Below, one piece after another: positions 1 through 8,845 of a DNA stretch of 64,000 bases. Where the stretch lies: assembly GCA_945860375.1 (NCBI GenBank), contig CAMAQR010000010.1, forward strand, positions 26,149-90,148. The letters are read 5' to 3'. Position 1 is the stretch's first letter. Each line of letters starts with the position of its first letter. The notes beneath the pieces were generated by a model. It saw only the letters and a list, made by a program, of their open reading frames with translations. It did not search any database and was not told the DNA's origin. This DNA comes from Pseudorhodobacter antarcticus (GTDB taxonomy: Bacteria; Pseudomonadota; Alphaproteobacteria; Rhodobacterales; Rhodobacteraceae). The position numbers and the translations under genes are program-made.

Positions 1-1
1 C

Positions 2-109
2 CCTCAACAAGGCGGCAGCCAGACACCCTCGCAACAGCAAGGGCAATCGGGCACCCCAACGCCGCAACAAGGCAGCACACCTGTGTTCCGCGACTGGGCT
101 TCTATCTGA
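2..109 (+). CDS. 3' end of an unidentified protein (partial)
   Basis: An open frame enters from the left edge and ends with TGA at 107-109. The visible 35 residues are a Gln/Gly/Ser/Thr/Pro-rich low-complexity tail that finishes in VFRDWASI. Such tails are common at the C-terminus of secreted or envelope proteins, but no family can be named from this piece. A strong hairpin follows 19 bases later, consistent with the end of a transcription unit. Confidence 0.5.
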   Translation, partial: PQQGGSQTPSQQQGQSGTPTPQQGSTPVFRDWASI

Positions 110-128
110 AATTCCCCCTTTTCGGCAC

Positions 129-154
129 AAAGGCCAGCCAGTAGGCTGGCCTTT
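129..154 (+). terminator. Intrinsic terminator after the first gene
   Basis: A perfect 11-bp inverted repeat (AAAGGCCAGCC / GGCTGGCCTTT) with a 4-base loop (AGTA). The right arm ends in T residues, and the left arm begins with A residues so it could also work on the other strand. It lies between the partial gene and the TfoX-like gene. Confidence 0.75.
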
Positions 155-171
155 GTCATTGCAGGTGGTCC

Positions 172-513
172 ATGTCTGATCCGGTGTCGTCCATTCCGAA
201 CCTTGGCCCAGCCTCCGAGGCGGCCTTTGCCAAAGCGGGCATCCACAGCGCGCAGGAAATCCGCGATATGGGCGCAGACGCGGCGTATCGGCGCTTGCTG
301 CTGGCGGGCACGCAGGCGCATTTCATTGGATATTATGTGCTGCACATGGGATTGCAGGGTCGGCCGTGGAACGATTGCCAGGGCGATGAGAAAGCCGCAC
401 TTCGCCTGCGGTTCGATGCGATCAAGGCCAGCATGATCGGCACAAAGGAAAAGGGCCGCTCCGAACTGGAAACGGCCCTTCAATTCTTTGGTGTGGTAGA
501 GAAAAGGCGCTGA
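172..513 (+). CDS. TfoX C-terminal domain family protein
   Basis: 113 aa. It opens with a helix-hairpin-helix-like segment (IPNLGPASEAAFAKAGI, then HSAQEIRDMGADAAYRRLL) typical of the TfoX C-terminal domain. That domain also occurs alone in many proteobacteria, without the N-terminal domain of the competence regulator TfoX/Sxy. An AGGTGG ribosome site precedes ATG. The gene follows a terminator and converges on ndk, so it is probably monocistronic. A direct role in competence cannot be inferred from this domain alone. Confidence 0.75.
   Translation: MSDPVSSIPNLGPASEAAFAKAGIHSAQEIRDMGADAAYRRLLLAGTQAHFIGYYVLHMGLQGRPWNDCQGDEKAALRLRFDAIKASMIGTKEKGRSELETALQFFGVVEKRR
445..480 (-). terminator. Possible ndk terminator lying inside the TfoX-like gene
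   Basis: On the minus strand an 8-bp perfect stem (AAGGGCCG / CGGCCCTT, 14-base loop) is followed by a T-rich stretch (TTTTCCTTT). It sits 50-90 bases downstream of the ndk stop codon, inside the convergent TfoX-like gene. The placement suggests ndk transcripts end within the neighbour's coding region. Confidence 0.4.
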
Positions 514-532
514 CGCCCCTTTTGGCTTCCGA

Positions 533-955
533 TCAGCCGACCAGTTCAAGACCCGAGAAGAAGAACGCGATTTCACGGGCAGCGGCGGCTTCCGAATCCG
601 ACCCGTGGGCCGAGTTCTCGCCCTTGGACAGTGCGAATTCCTTGCGGATGGTGCCTGCATCGGCCTGTGCCGGATCGGTCGCGCCCATCACTTCGCGGTT
701 TTTGGCGATGGCGGACTCGCCTTCCAGCACCTGAACCACAACAGGCTCAGACGCCATGAACGCACACAGCTCACCGTAAAAGCCACGCTCGGAGTGTTCT
801 GCGTAGAACTGGCCGGCTTGAGCTGCCGACAAATGGATGCGCTTGGAGGCGACAACCCGCAGGCCAGCCTCTTCGAACTTGGCGACAATCTTGCCGGTCA
901 GGTTACGCTTGGTGGCGTCGGGTTTGATGATCGAAAGGGTACGCTCAATAGCCAT
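533..955 (-). CDS. ndk: Nucleoside diphosphate kinase
   Basis: 140 aa, the normal length for Ndk, which transfers the terminal phosphate from ATP to other (d)NDPs through a phosphohistidine. The N-terminus [14 protein letters not shown] and the active-site segment ENSAHGSDS (His117) are both intact. An upstream in-frame ATG at 967 would add four residues. The start at 955 is preferred because GGAGAG sits about 5 bases before it and because the family begins MAIERT. It converges on the TfoX-like gene. Confidence 0.95.
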   Translation of the reverse strand: MAIERTLSIIKPDATKRNLTGKIVAKFEEAGLRVVASKRIHLSAAQAGQFYAEHSERGFYGELCAFMASEPVVVQVLEGESAIAKNREVMGATDPAQADAGTIRKEFALSKGENSAHGSDSEAAAAREIAFFFSGLELVG

Positions 956-1101
956 TTGGCTCTCCATGGGTAGGGGCTTTGCGGCCCGGAAACTTCTGCG
1001 CGCCTGCTAACACGCGGCGCGCGGCTTGAAAACCCCACGCCAAGCGCAAAACAACGCCGTCCCCGGTTGACGCCGCCCGTCCCATAGGGCAATGCCCGGC
1101 A

Positions 1102-2952
1102 ATGCTTAAAATCGAAGACATCACCTATTCCGTCGAAGGCCGCCCCCTGTTTGAGGGGGCCTCGGCCACCATTCCCACCGGTCACAAGGTTGGCCTTGTC
1201 GGGCGCAACGGCGCGGGCAAGACCACGCTGTTCCGCCTGATCAAGAAAGAGCTGGCGCTGGAGGGTGGCGTTATCTCGATGCCCAGCCGCGCCCGCATCG
1301 GTGGCGTGGCGCAAGAGGTTCCCTCTTCCTCGACCAGCCTGATCGACACGGTTCTGGCCGCCGACACCGAACGCGCCGCCCTGCTGATAGAGGCGGAGAC
1401 CGCGCATGACCCGCACCGCATCGCCGACATTCAGCACCGGCTGAACGACATCGACGCATGGTCAGCCGAAGGTCGTGCGTCGTCCATCCTCAAGGGTCTG
1501 GGCTTTGACGCCGAGGCGCAGCAGCGCCCCTGTTCGGATTTCTCGGGCGGTTGGCGGATGCGGGTGGCCTTGGCCGGGGTTTTGTTCGCGCAGCCCGATT
1601 ATCTGCTGCTCGATGAACCGACCAACTATCTGGATCTTGAGGGTGCTTTGTGGCTGGAAAGCTATCTGCAAAAGTATCCGCACACGGTGCTCATCATCTC
1701 TCACGACCGCGGCCTGTTGAACCGCGCGGTGACGGGCATTCTGCATCTGGACAACAAGAAGCTGACCTATTGGTCCGGCCCTTACGACCAATTCGCCCGC
1801 CAGGTTTCCGAACGCCGCGCCGTTCTGCAGGCCGAGGCGCGCAAGCAAGACGCGCGTCGCGCGCATTTGCAAGCCTTTGTCGATCGCTTCAAGGCCAAGG
1901 CATCCAAGGCCGCGCAGGCCCAATCCCGCGTAAAAATGCTGGAAAAGATGGAGACGATCACCGCGCCCGAGGATGCCAAGAAGGTGGTTTTCACCTTCCC
2001 CGAGCCGGAAGAATTGTCGCCCCCGATCATCAACATGGAAGGCGTGGCCGTGGGATACGGTGGCCCGCCGATCTTGAAAAAGCTGTCCTTGCGGATTGAC
2101 CAAGACGACCGCATCGCTCTGCTCGGCCGCAATGGCGAAGGAAAGTCCACACTTTCCAAGCTCTTGGCCGGCAAGCTGATCGCCTGCGAAGGCAAGATGG
2201 TGCAATCGTCGAAACTGCGCATCGGTTATTTCGCTCAGCATCAGGTCGATGAACTGATGATTGAGGAAACGCCCCTGCAACACGTCATGCGTTTGCGCCC
2301 TGCCGAGGGGCAGCCGCGCCTGCGCGCGCGCCTTGCGGGTTTTGGTCTGATGGCCGATCAGGCTGAAACCGCCGTCGGCCGTCTGTCGGGCGGCCAAAAA
2401 GCCCGCCTGTCGCTGCTGCTCGCCACCATCGACGCGCCCCATCTCTTGATTCTTGATGAACCGACCAACCACCTTGATATGGAAAGCCGTGAGGCCTTGG
2501 TTGAGGCGTTGACCGCCTATTCCGGCGCGGTGGTTCTGGTCAGCCACGACATGCACCTTTTGGGTCTGGTGGCCGACCGGCTGTGGCTGGTCAAAGGCGG
2601 CGCTGTGACGCCCTACACCGAAGATCTGGAGGCCTACCGCCGACAGCTTCTGGCCGGGGATGAGGACGCAAAGCCCGTCGCCAAGACTGTTGAAAAGGTC
2701 AAACGCGCCTCGCAGGACGACATCAAGGCGCTGCGGGTTGAGGTGAAAAAATCCGAGGAACGCTTGGCCAAAATCAACGACATGCGCGACAAGCTGGCGA
2801 AGAAATTGGCCGATTCGGCCTTGTACGAAGACAGTCGCCGGGGCGAGTTGGACACCTGGAACAAGAAATACGGCGAGGTCATGGAGGCCCTTGATCGCGC
2901 CGAAGCGATGTGGGTGACGGCGCAGGAGAAACTGGAAACGGCGACAGGGTAA
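1102..2952 (+). CDS. ABC-F family ATPase
   Basis: 616 aa with two complete ABC ATPase domains and no membrane segments, which defines the ABC-F class. These proteins act on ribosomes (translation factors such as EttA, Uup, YheS) rather than as transporters. First domain: Walker A GRNGAGKTT (~34-42), signature SGGW (~146), Walker B LLLDEPTNYLD (~168). Second domain: GRNGEGKST (~340), SGGQKARLS (~429), LILDEPTNHLD (~448). The linker is Lys/Arg/Ala-rich, and the last ~80 residues are a charged coiled coil as in Uup/YheS. Which paralogue it is cannot be settled by eye. Confidence 0.9.
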   Translation: MLKIEDITYSVEGRPLFEGASATIPTGHKVGLVGRNGAGKTTLFRLIKKELALEGGVISMPSRARIGGVAQEVPSSSTSLIDTVLAADTERAALLIEAETAHDPHRIADIQHRLNDIDAWSAEGRASSILKGLGFDAEAQQRPCSDFSGGWRMRVALAGVLFAQPDYLLLDEPTNYLDLEGALWLESYLQKYPHTVLIISHDRGLLNRAVTGILHLDNKKLTYWSGPYDQFARQVSERRAVLQAEARKQDARRAHLQAFVDRFKAKASKAAQAQSRVKMLEKMETITAPEDAKKVVFTFPEPEELSPPIINMEGVAVGYGGPPILKKLSLRIDQDDRIALLGRNGEGKSTLSKLLAGKLIACEGKMVQSSKLRIGYFAQHQVDELMIEETPLQHVMRLRPAEGQPRLRARLAGFGLMADQAETAVGRLSGGQKARLSLLLATIDAPHLLILDEPTNHLDMESREALVEALTAYSGAVVLVSHDMHLLGLVADRLWLVKGGAVTPYTEDLEAYRRQLLAGDEDAKPVAKTVEKVKRASQDDIKALRVEVKKSEERLAKINDMRDKLAKKLADSALYEDSRRGELDTWNKKYGEVMEALDRAEAMWVTAQEKLETATG

Positions 2953-3233
2953 TGCCAAGGGCGTGGACTTGCCGGGATCCGTTCCGGCTGGACCGCCAAA
3001 GTGCAAGCCCTGTGCCGCAGCCACTTCATTGCACCCGATGACGTTGCGACAGGAACCGCGCTTGGCCTGCGCAAATTGATGCGGCGCGTGGCACTGACCC
3101 GGGTTTTCGCCTGCCTGCCCGCCATCGCCGCCAAGTTCCGCAAAGTCCTGGGCCTCGGCACCTCAACGCTTGGCCCCCGGATCGCGCAAGAAATCCGCTT
3201 GCCCTTGCCCTGCGCCTGCCCCTAACTGCTGGG
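2953..3233. other. Gap between ABC-F ATPase and MarC
   Basis: 281 bases without a confident gene. A GTG-initiated frame (3001-3225, 74 codons) is open but resembles no family known to me, so it is not called. No terminator or repeat was noticed. Confidence 0.4.
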
Positions 3234-3848
3234 ATGGATAGCGCTTTTCTGATCACCGCCTTTGCCACCCTGTTCGTGGTCATCGACCCACCGGGGTTGG
3301 TGCCTTTGTTCATCGCTTTGACACAAGGCATGGACGCAACCAAGCGTCGGGCCATGGCGCAGCGCGCCTGCATCATCGCCACCATCATGCTGATGTTGTT
3401 CGGGTTGATGGGCGAGGCGCTGCTGGGCTTTATCGGCATTTCCATGCCAGCCTTTCGCATCGCAGGCGGGATTTTGCTGTTTCTGACTGCCCTCGACATG
3501 TTGTTTGAACGCCGCACCCAGCGCCGCGAGGGCCAGCATGCGGACCCCGACCATGATCCGTCCGTGTTCCCGCTCGCCACGCCGCTGATCGCGGGGCCCG
3601 GCGCCATTGCCACCATGATCCTGCTGGTGGGTCAGTCCGGCCCCGGCTGGGCGGGGACCGTTGCTGTGATGGCATTGCTGCTGGCGATGATGCTGGCGAC
3701 GTTTTTGTTCCTGCTGGCCTCGCCCCCGTTGGAGCGGTTGCTGGGGCGCACCGGAACCATCGTGATCACCCGGCTGTTGGGCATGCTGCTGGCGGCGCTG
3801 TCGGTGCAATTCGTCATCGACGGTGTGCGCGGCACCGGATTGATCTGA
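3234..3848 (+). CDS. MarC family integral membrane protein
   Basis: 204 aa, the usual length for MarC/UPF0056 inner-membrane proteins, with about six hydrophobic segments. The N-terminus FATLFVVIDPPGLVPLFI carries the family's Asp-Pro-Pro signature, and LIAGPGAIATMILL is a second conserved element. Despite the historical name, MarC proteins are not established drug-resistance determinants and their substrate is uncertain. The stop codon overlaps the next start (TGATG), indicating translational coupling with the downstream protease gene. Confidence 0.9.
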   Translation: MDSAFLITAFATLFVVIDPPGLVPLFIALTQGMDATKRRAMAQRACIIATIMLMLFGLMGEALLGFIGISMPAFRIAGGILLFLTALDMLFERRTQRREGQHADPDHDPSVFPLATPLIAGPGAIATMILLVGQSGPGWAGTVAVMALLLAMMLATFLFLLASPPLERLLGRTGTIVITRLLGMLLAALSVQFVIDGVRGTGLI

Positions 3849-4423
3849 TGGAATCTGATCAGGTCGGGCTGTTGATCTATCTGGGGCTGCTGCTGGCCGC
3901 CGTGGCGGGCTGGATCATGGTGGAGTATCGGCAACGCCTGGGTCAGGCGCTGCGGGTGGCGTTGGCCTGGGGGATGATTTTCATCGGCCTGATGGCGGGC
4001 TACGGGCTGTGGAACGACATCTCAAATTCTGCCGCCCCGCGCCAAGCCCTTGGACAAGCAGGGGAATTGATCATTCCGCGCGCGCAGGACGGGCATTATT
4101 ACATGCGTATTCTGGTGAATGGACAAGAAATCACCTTTATGGCCGATACCGGAGCAACCAACATCGTGCTGTCGCCCGCAGACGCGCAGGCTTTGGGGAT
4201 GCCACCTGAAGACCTGCGTTTTCTGGGTGAGGCGGTGACGGCGAATGGCACGGTGCGCACAGCGCGGGTGGCGCTGGACGCGGTGTCATTGGGCCCGTTT
4301 CAAGATCGCGATGTGACGGCCTTTGTCAATGAGGCCGATATGGATACTTCCTTGTTGGGAATGGATTATCTGGGGCGGTTTGCGATTGAAATCGCGGGCG
4401 AACGGATGATCCTGCGGCGGTAG
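3848..4423 (+). CDS. Membrane-anchored retropepsin-like aspartic protease (TIGR02281 type)
   Basis: 191 aa. Two N-terminal hydrophobic segments are followed by a periplasmic domain with the aspartic-protease motif MADTGATNIVLS (catalytic Asp in DTGA) and a later LLGMDYLGRF element. One catalytic motif per chain is expected for the dimeric clan AA group. Translationally coupled to marC (1-base overlap). Substrates of this proteobacterial family are not known to me. Confidence 0.85.
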   Translation: MESDQVGLLIYLGLLLAAVAGWIMVEYRQRLGQALRVALAWGMIFIGLMAGYGLWNDISNSAAPRQALGQAGELIIPRAQDGHYYMRILVNGQEITFMADTGATNIVLSPADAQALGMPPEDLRFLGEAVTANGTVRTARVALDAVSLGPFQDRDVTAFVNEADMDTSLLGMDYLGRFAIEIAGERMILRR

Positions 4424-4466
4424 TTTGCTGCCATCGCGCGGCTGGGGGCCAGCCCCCAAACCCCCG

Positions 4467-4512
4467 GGATATTTGAGGACAGATGAAACCAAATTTTAGA
4501 CAAATTGTCGGG
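4467..4512 (+). repeat. Intergenic repeat, copy 1
   Basis: A 46-base element beginning GGATATTTGAGGACAGATGA, preceded by a G/C hairpin-like stretch (GGCTGGGGGCCAGCCCCC from 4440). It lies between two convergent genes. Three related elements occur in this window at 13329, 27627 (minus strand) and 49358, all just past gene 3' ends. Confidence 0.65.
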
Positions 4513-4515
4513 AGT

Positions 4516-4986
4516 TCAGGGCGTGGAAGCGGCTTTGTCTGCCTTCTTCTCCCAGCGCCCTGCGTCCTCTGACCAATATTGCGCGGCCATTCCCGCGTTT
4601 GTCAGGCGGGTCCACATCGCGCGGGCATGGGCCAAGGTGGCGGGGTCGGCGCCGTCAAAGAGCACCCAGACCCGTTCCAGCGCCATCGCCTCGGCGGGGT
4701 CGGTGTTAGCGCTGCCAACCAGAACCAGCCCTTGGGCCGCGTTGCCAATTGGCCCCGTCCCCAACAGAATCGGCTGATCGGCGTCATGGCCACTGCCTTG
4801 CAATCCATGGGGCAGAAAGCCGTCGTCCTGGCCCTGCCAAAGCTGTGCATCAAGGCGTTTCAGCATCGCCATATCGGTGCCGCGCAGCATCACGCGCCAA
4901 CCTGCGGCCAGCGCGCGCGGCAATATCGTGGCCAGAGTGGCTTCGGGCGTCGAACGGGTCAGTTGGTAGAACATCGCGATGCCCAT
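4516..4986 (-). CDS. holC: DNA polymerase III subunit chi
   Basis: 156 aa from the chosen ATG. MGIAMFYQLTRS matches the usual chi N-terminus (a few residues, then FYxLTRxP). The middle has AAGWRVMLRGTDMAMLKRLDAQLW and a later segment around the DGFLPHG loop, as in HolC. Chi binds psi and SSB in the clamp-loader complex. The frame is open further upstream, to an ATG at 5046 that overlaps the pepA stop. That start would add 20 residues unlike the family, so 4986 is preferred although its ribosome site is weak. It lies directly downstream of pepA, a common alphaproteobacterial order. Confidence 0.85.
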   Translation of the reverse strand: MGIAMFYQLTRSTPEATLATILPRALAAGWRVMLRGTDMAMLKRLDAQLWQGQDDGFLPHGLQGSGHDADQPILLGTGPIGNAAQGLVLVGSANTDPAEAMALERVWVLFDGADPATLAHARAMWTRLTNAGMAAQYWSEDAGRWEKKADKAASTP

Positions 4987-5032
4987 CAGGCCCGGCCATG
5001 GAATTGTACGAGCGTACAGGAAGCGATGTTGA

Positions 5033-6505
<1,473 letters not shown>

Positions 6506-6635
6506 CATCAACTCCGATACGGGGCAAGGTTTCGCGCAAGGCTAGCGAAGGCGGACGGGGAAGGCCAGATATGAGTTTTACCCGGCGCCGATTTCCGTTA
6601 GCGTCCGCACAAGCAGTTCAAAGGAATTCCCGCCG

Positions 6636-7751
6636 GTGTCGAGATTCGACCGTTATCTTTTATCTCAACTGCTTGCGCTGTTCGGGTTCTTCTCGCTAGT
6701 GCTTGTGGCTGTTTATTGGGTAAACCGCGCGGTTGGGCTGTTTGATCAATTGATCGGGGACGGCCAGTCGGCGCTGGTCTTCCTTGAATTTTCTATGCTG
6801 ACGCTGCCCAATGTGATCCGCCTTGTGCTGCCGATTTCGACCTTTGCCGCGTCGGTTTACGTCGCCAACCGGCTGATGCAGGAAAGTGAACTGGTGGTGA
6901 TGCAGGCGACCGGGTTTTCGTCTTTCCGGCTTGCGCGCCCGGTGTTGTATTTTGGGTTGATTGTGGCGGCGATGATGCTCCTTTTGATGCATGTTCTGGT
7001 GCCCGCCAGTCGCACCGCGCTTGCCGATCGCAGCGCCGAGATTTCGCAGAATGTGACGGCGCGGTTTTTGAAAGACGGGCAGTTTTTGCATCCGGGCGAT
7101 GGCATCACTTTGTATATCCGCGAAATTGCCCCCACGGGCGAATTGCTGGACCTGTTTCTGTCGGATGAGCGCGACCCGGCGCAGCACATCACCTACACTG
7201 CCCGCAAATCCCTGTTTGCGCGGGCCGAGGACGGGCCGAAACTGTTGATGTTCGACGGCATGGGGCAGATTTTGACGATGGAAGGTCAGCGCCTGTCTGT
7301 CACCCGGTTCAGCGATTTCACCTATGATCTGGGGGGGCTGATCGCCGCCCAGGAACGTGGTGCGCGCAGCGTGGATGAGGTGTCGACATTGGAGTTGCTC
7401 GGCGCCAGCGATGCCTTGGCGACAGAGACGGGCGAAACCAGGGCGGGTTTGCTGTTTGAGGCGCATAGCCGCTTTTCCCAACCTATTCTGGCGGCAGCGG
7501 CGGCGCTGATCGGCTTTGCCTCGCTGCTTTTGGGCGCGTTCAGCCGGTTCGGGCTGTGGCGGCAGGTGATTGTTGCCGTGGTGCTGCTGTTGGTGGTACA
7601 GGCGCTGTCCACCGCCACAACCAGCTTTGCCATGCAACATCCGAACGGTTGGGCGCTGACCTACGCCGCCCCGTTGTTGGGGTTGGGGATCGCCGTGGTC
7701 GAATTGTGGTGGTCGCAGCGGCCCAAGCGGCTGCGACAGGTGGCCGCATGA
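6636..7751 (+). CDS. lptF: LPS export ABC transporter permease LptF
   Basis: 371 aa from a GTG start. Six predicted membrane segments (three N-terminal, three C-terminal) flank a periplasmic beta-rich region, the LptF/LptG plan. The N-terminus MSRFDRYLLSQLLALFGFFS and the coupling-helix region NRLMQESELVVMQATG are typical of LptF. With LptG and the ATPase LptB (not in this window) it extracts lipopolysaccharide from the inner membrane. Its TGA overlaps the lptG start (ATGA). A divergent promoter region shared with pepA (6506-6635) precedes it. Confidence 0.95.
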   Translation: MSRFDRYLLSQLLALFGFFSLVLVAVYWVNRAVGLFDQLIGDGQSALVFLEFSMLTLPNVIRLVLPISTFAASVYVANRLMQESELVVMQATGFSSFRLARPVLYFGLIVAAMMLLLMHVLVPASRTALADRSAEISQNVTARFLKDGQFLHPGDGITLYIREIAPTGELLDLFLSDERDPAQHITYTARKSLFARAEDGPKLLMFDGMGQILTMEGQRLSVTRFSDFTYDLGGLIAAQERGARSVDEVSTLELLGASDALATETGETRAGLLFEAHSRFSQPILAAAAALIGFASLLLGAFSRFGLWRQVIVAVVLLLVVQALSTATTSFAMQHPNGWALTYAAPLLGLGIAVVELWWSQRPKRLRQVAA

Positions 7752-8845
7752 CTCTGACCCTATACATCGCGCGGCGCTTCATGGGCATGTTCCTGCGGGT
7801 TTTCGGGGTGTTCCTTGGCATCATGATGCTGATCGAAACCATTGATCAGTTGCGCAAGTTTCCCAATGCCAGACTGGGCATCTGGGATGCGGTTTACATG
7901 GCGGCGTTGACGGTGCCTGAAAGCCTGTACCGCATTTTGCCTCTGATCATGATCCTGACCGCGATCGCGTTGTTTCTGGGGCTTGCGCGGTCTTCCGAGC
8001 TGGTGGTGGTGCGGGCGGCGGGGCGGTCGGGGCTGATGTTCCTGCTGGCACCTGTGGGGGCGTCTTTGCTGATCGGGATGTTCACGGTGGCGGTATTGAA
8101 CCCGCTGGTCGCGGCCACATCCAAGAAATACGACACCTTGCGCGCCGAATTGGGTGGCGAGGGCGGGTCAGTGATGTCGGTGTCGGAAGATGGGCTGTGG
8201 ATGCGTCAAGGCAATGAGGCCGGGCAATCGGTGATCAAGGCCGCGCGGGTCGACCCCGATGGCGGCGCGATGCATCAGGTGACCTTCATCACCTTCGCCC
8301 CCGATGGCACCTTGTCCGAGCGGATAGAGGCAGCGCATGCCCGGCTGATGCCCGGCGAATGGGTGCTGACGGGGGTCAAACGCTGGCCTTTGACAGCGGC
8401 AAACCCCGAACAGAGTGCCACCGCCGCCGAGGGTGAAATGCGCATCGCCACCGATTTGACCACAGACCGCATCCGCGACAGCTTTGGGGCTGCGCAGGCC
8501 ATCGCCTTTTGGGATTTGCCGCGTTACATCACAGCGCTGGAACGGGCCGGGTTTTCGGCGCGCAGTCATCGGGTCTGGATGCAGATGGAACTGGCCTTGC
8601 CGCTGTTGATGGCCGCGATGGTGCTGATAGCCGCCGGGTTCACCATGCGTCATGCGCGGTTTGGCAACACCGGCAGCATGGTGCTTCTGGCGCTGCTGGG
8701 CGGCTTTGTGATCTTTTTCCTGCGTAATTTCGCGCAAGTCTTGGGCGAAAATGGCCAAATTCCGGTGCTGATGGCCGCCTGGATACCGCCCGTCGCCGCG
8801 GCCCTCTTCGCGTTGGGTCTGTTGCTGCATCTGGAGGATGGCTGA
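7748..8845 (+). CDS. lptG: LPS export ABC transporter permease LptG
   Basis: 365 aa. Same architecture as LptF: MTLTLYIARRFMGMFLRVFG at the N-terminus, ARSSELVVVRAAGRSG as coupling helix, a periplasmic domain (~130-270) and three C-terminal membrane helices. The start is taken at the ATG overlapping the lptF stop. The frame is open further upstream inside lptF but without family similarity. Partner of LptF in LPS transport. The stop overlaps the lptD start by one base. Confidence 0.95.
   Translation: MTLTLYIARRFMGMFLRVFGVFLGIMMLIETIDQLRKFPNARLGIWDAVYMAALTVPESLYRILPLIMILTAIALFLGLARSSELVVVRAAGRSGLMFLLAPVGASLLIGMFTVAVLNPLVAATSKKYDTLRAELGGEGGSVMSVSEDGLWMRQGNEAGQSVIKAARVDPDGGAMHQVTFITFAPDGTLSERIEAAHARLMPGEWVLTGVKRWPLTAANPEQSATAAEGEMRIATDLTTDRIRDSFGAAQAIAFWDLPRYITALERAGFSARSHRVWMQMELALPLLMAAMVLIAAGFTMRHARFGNTGSMVLLALLGGFVIFFLRNFAQVLGENGQIPVLMAAWIPPVAAALFALGLLLHLEDG

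Noticed and set aside
1462..3024. 520-codon minus-strand frame opposite the ABC-F ATPase
   Set aside because: A shadow of the GC-rich coding frame; His/Gln/Arg-rich, no motifs, while the plus strand encodes two complete ATPase domains.
3001..3225. GTG-started 74-codon frame after the ABC-F gene
   Set aside because: No ribosome site and no recognised family; basic and proline-rich as expected from GC-rich non-coding sequence.
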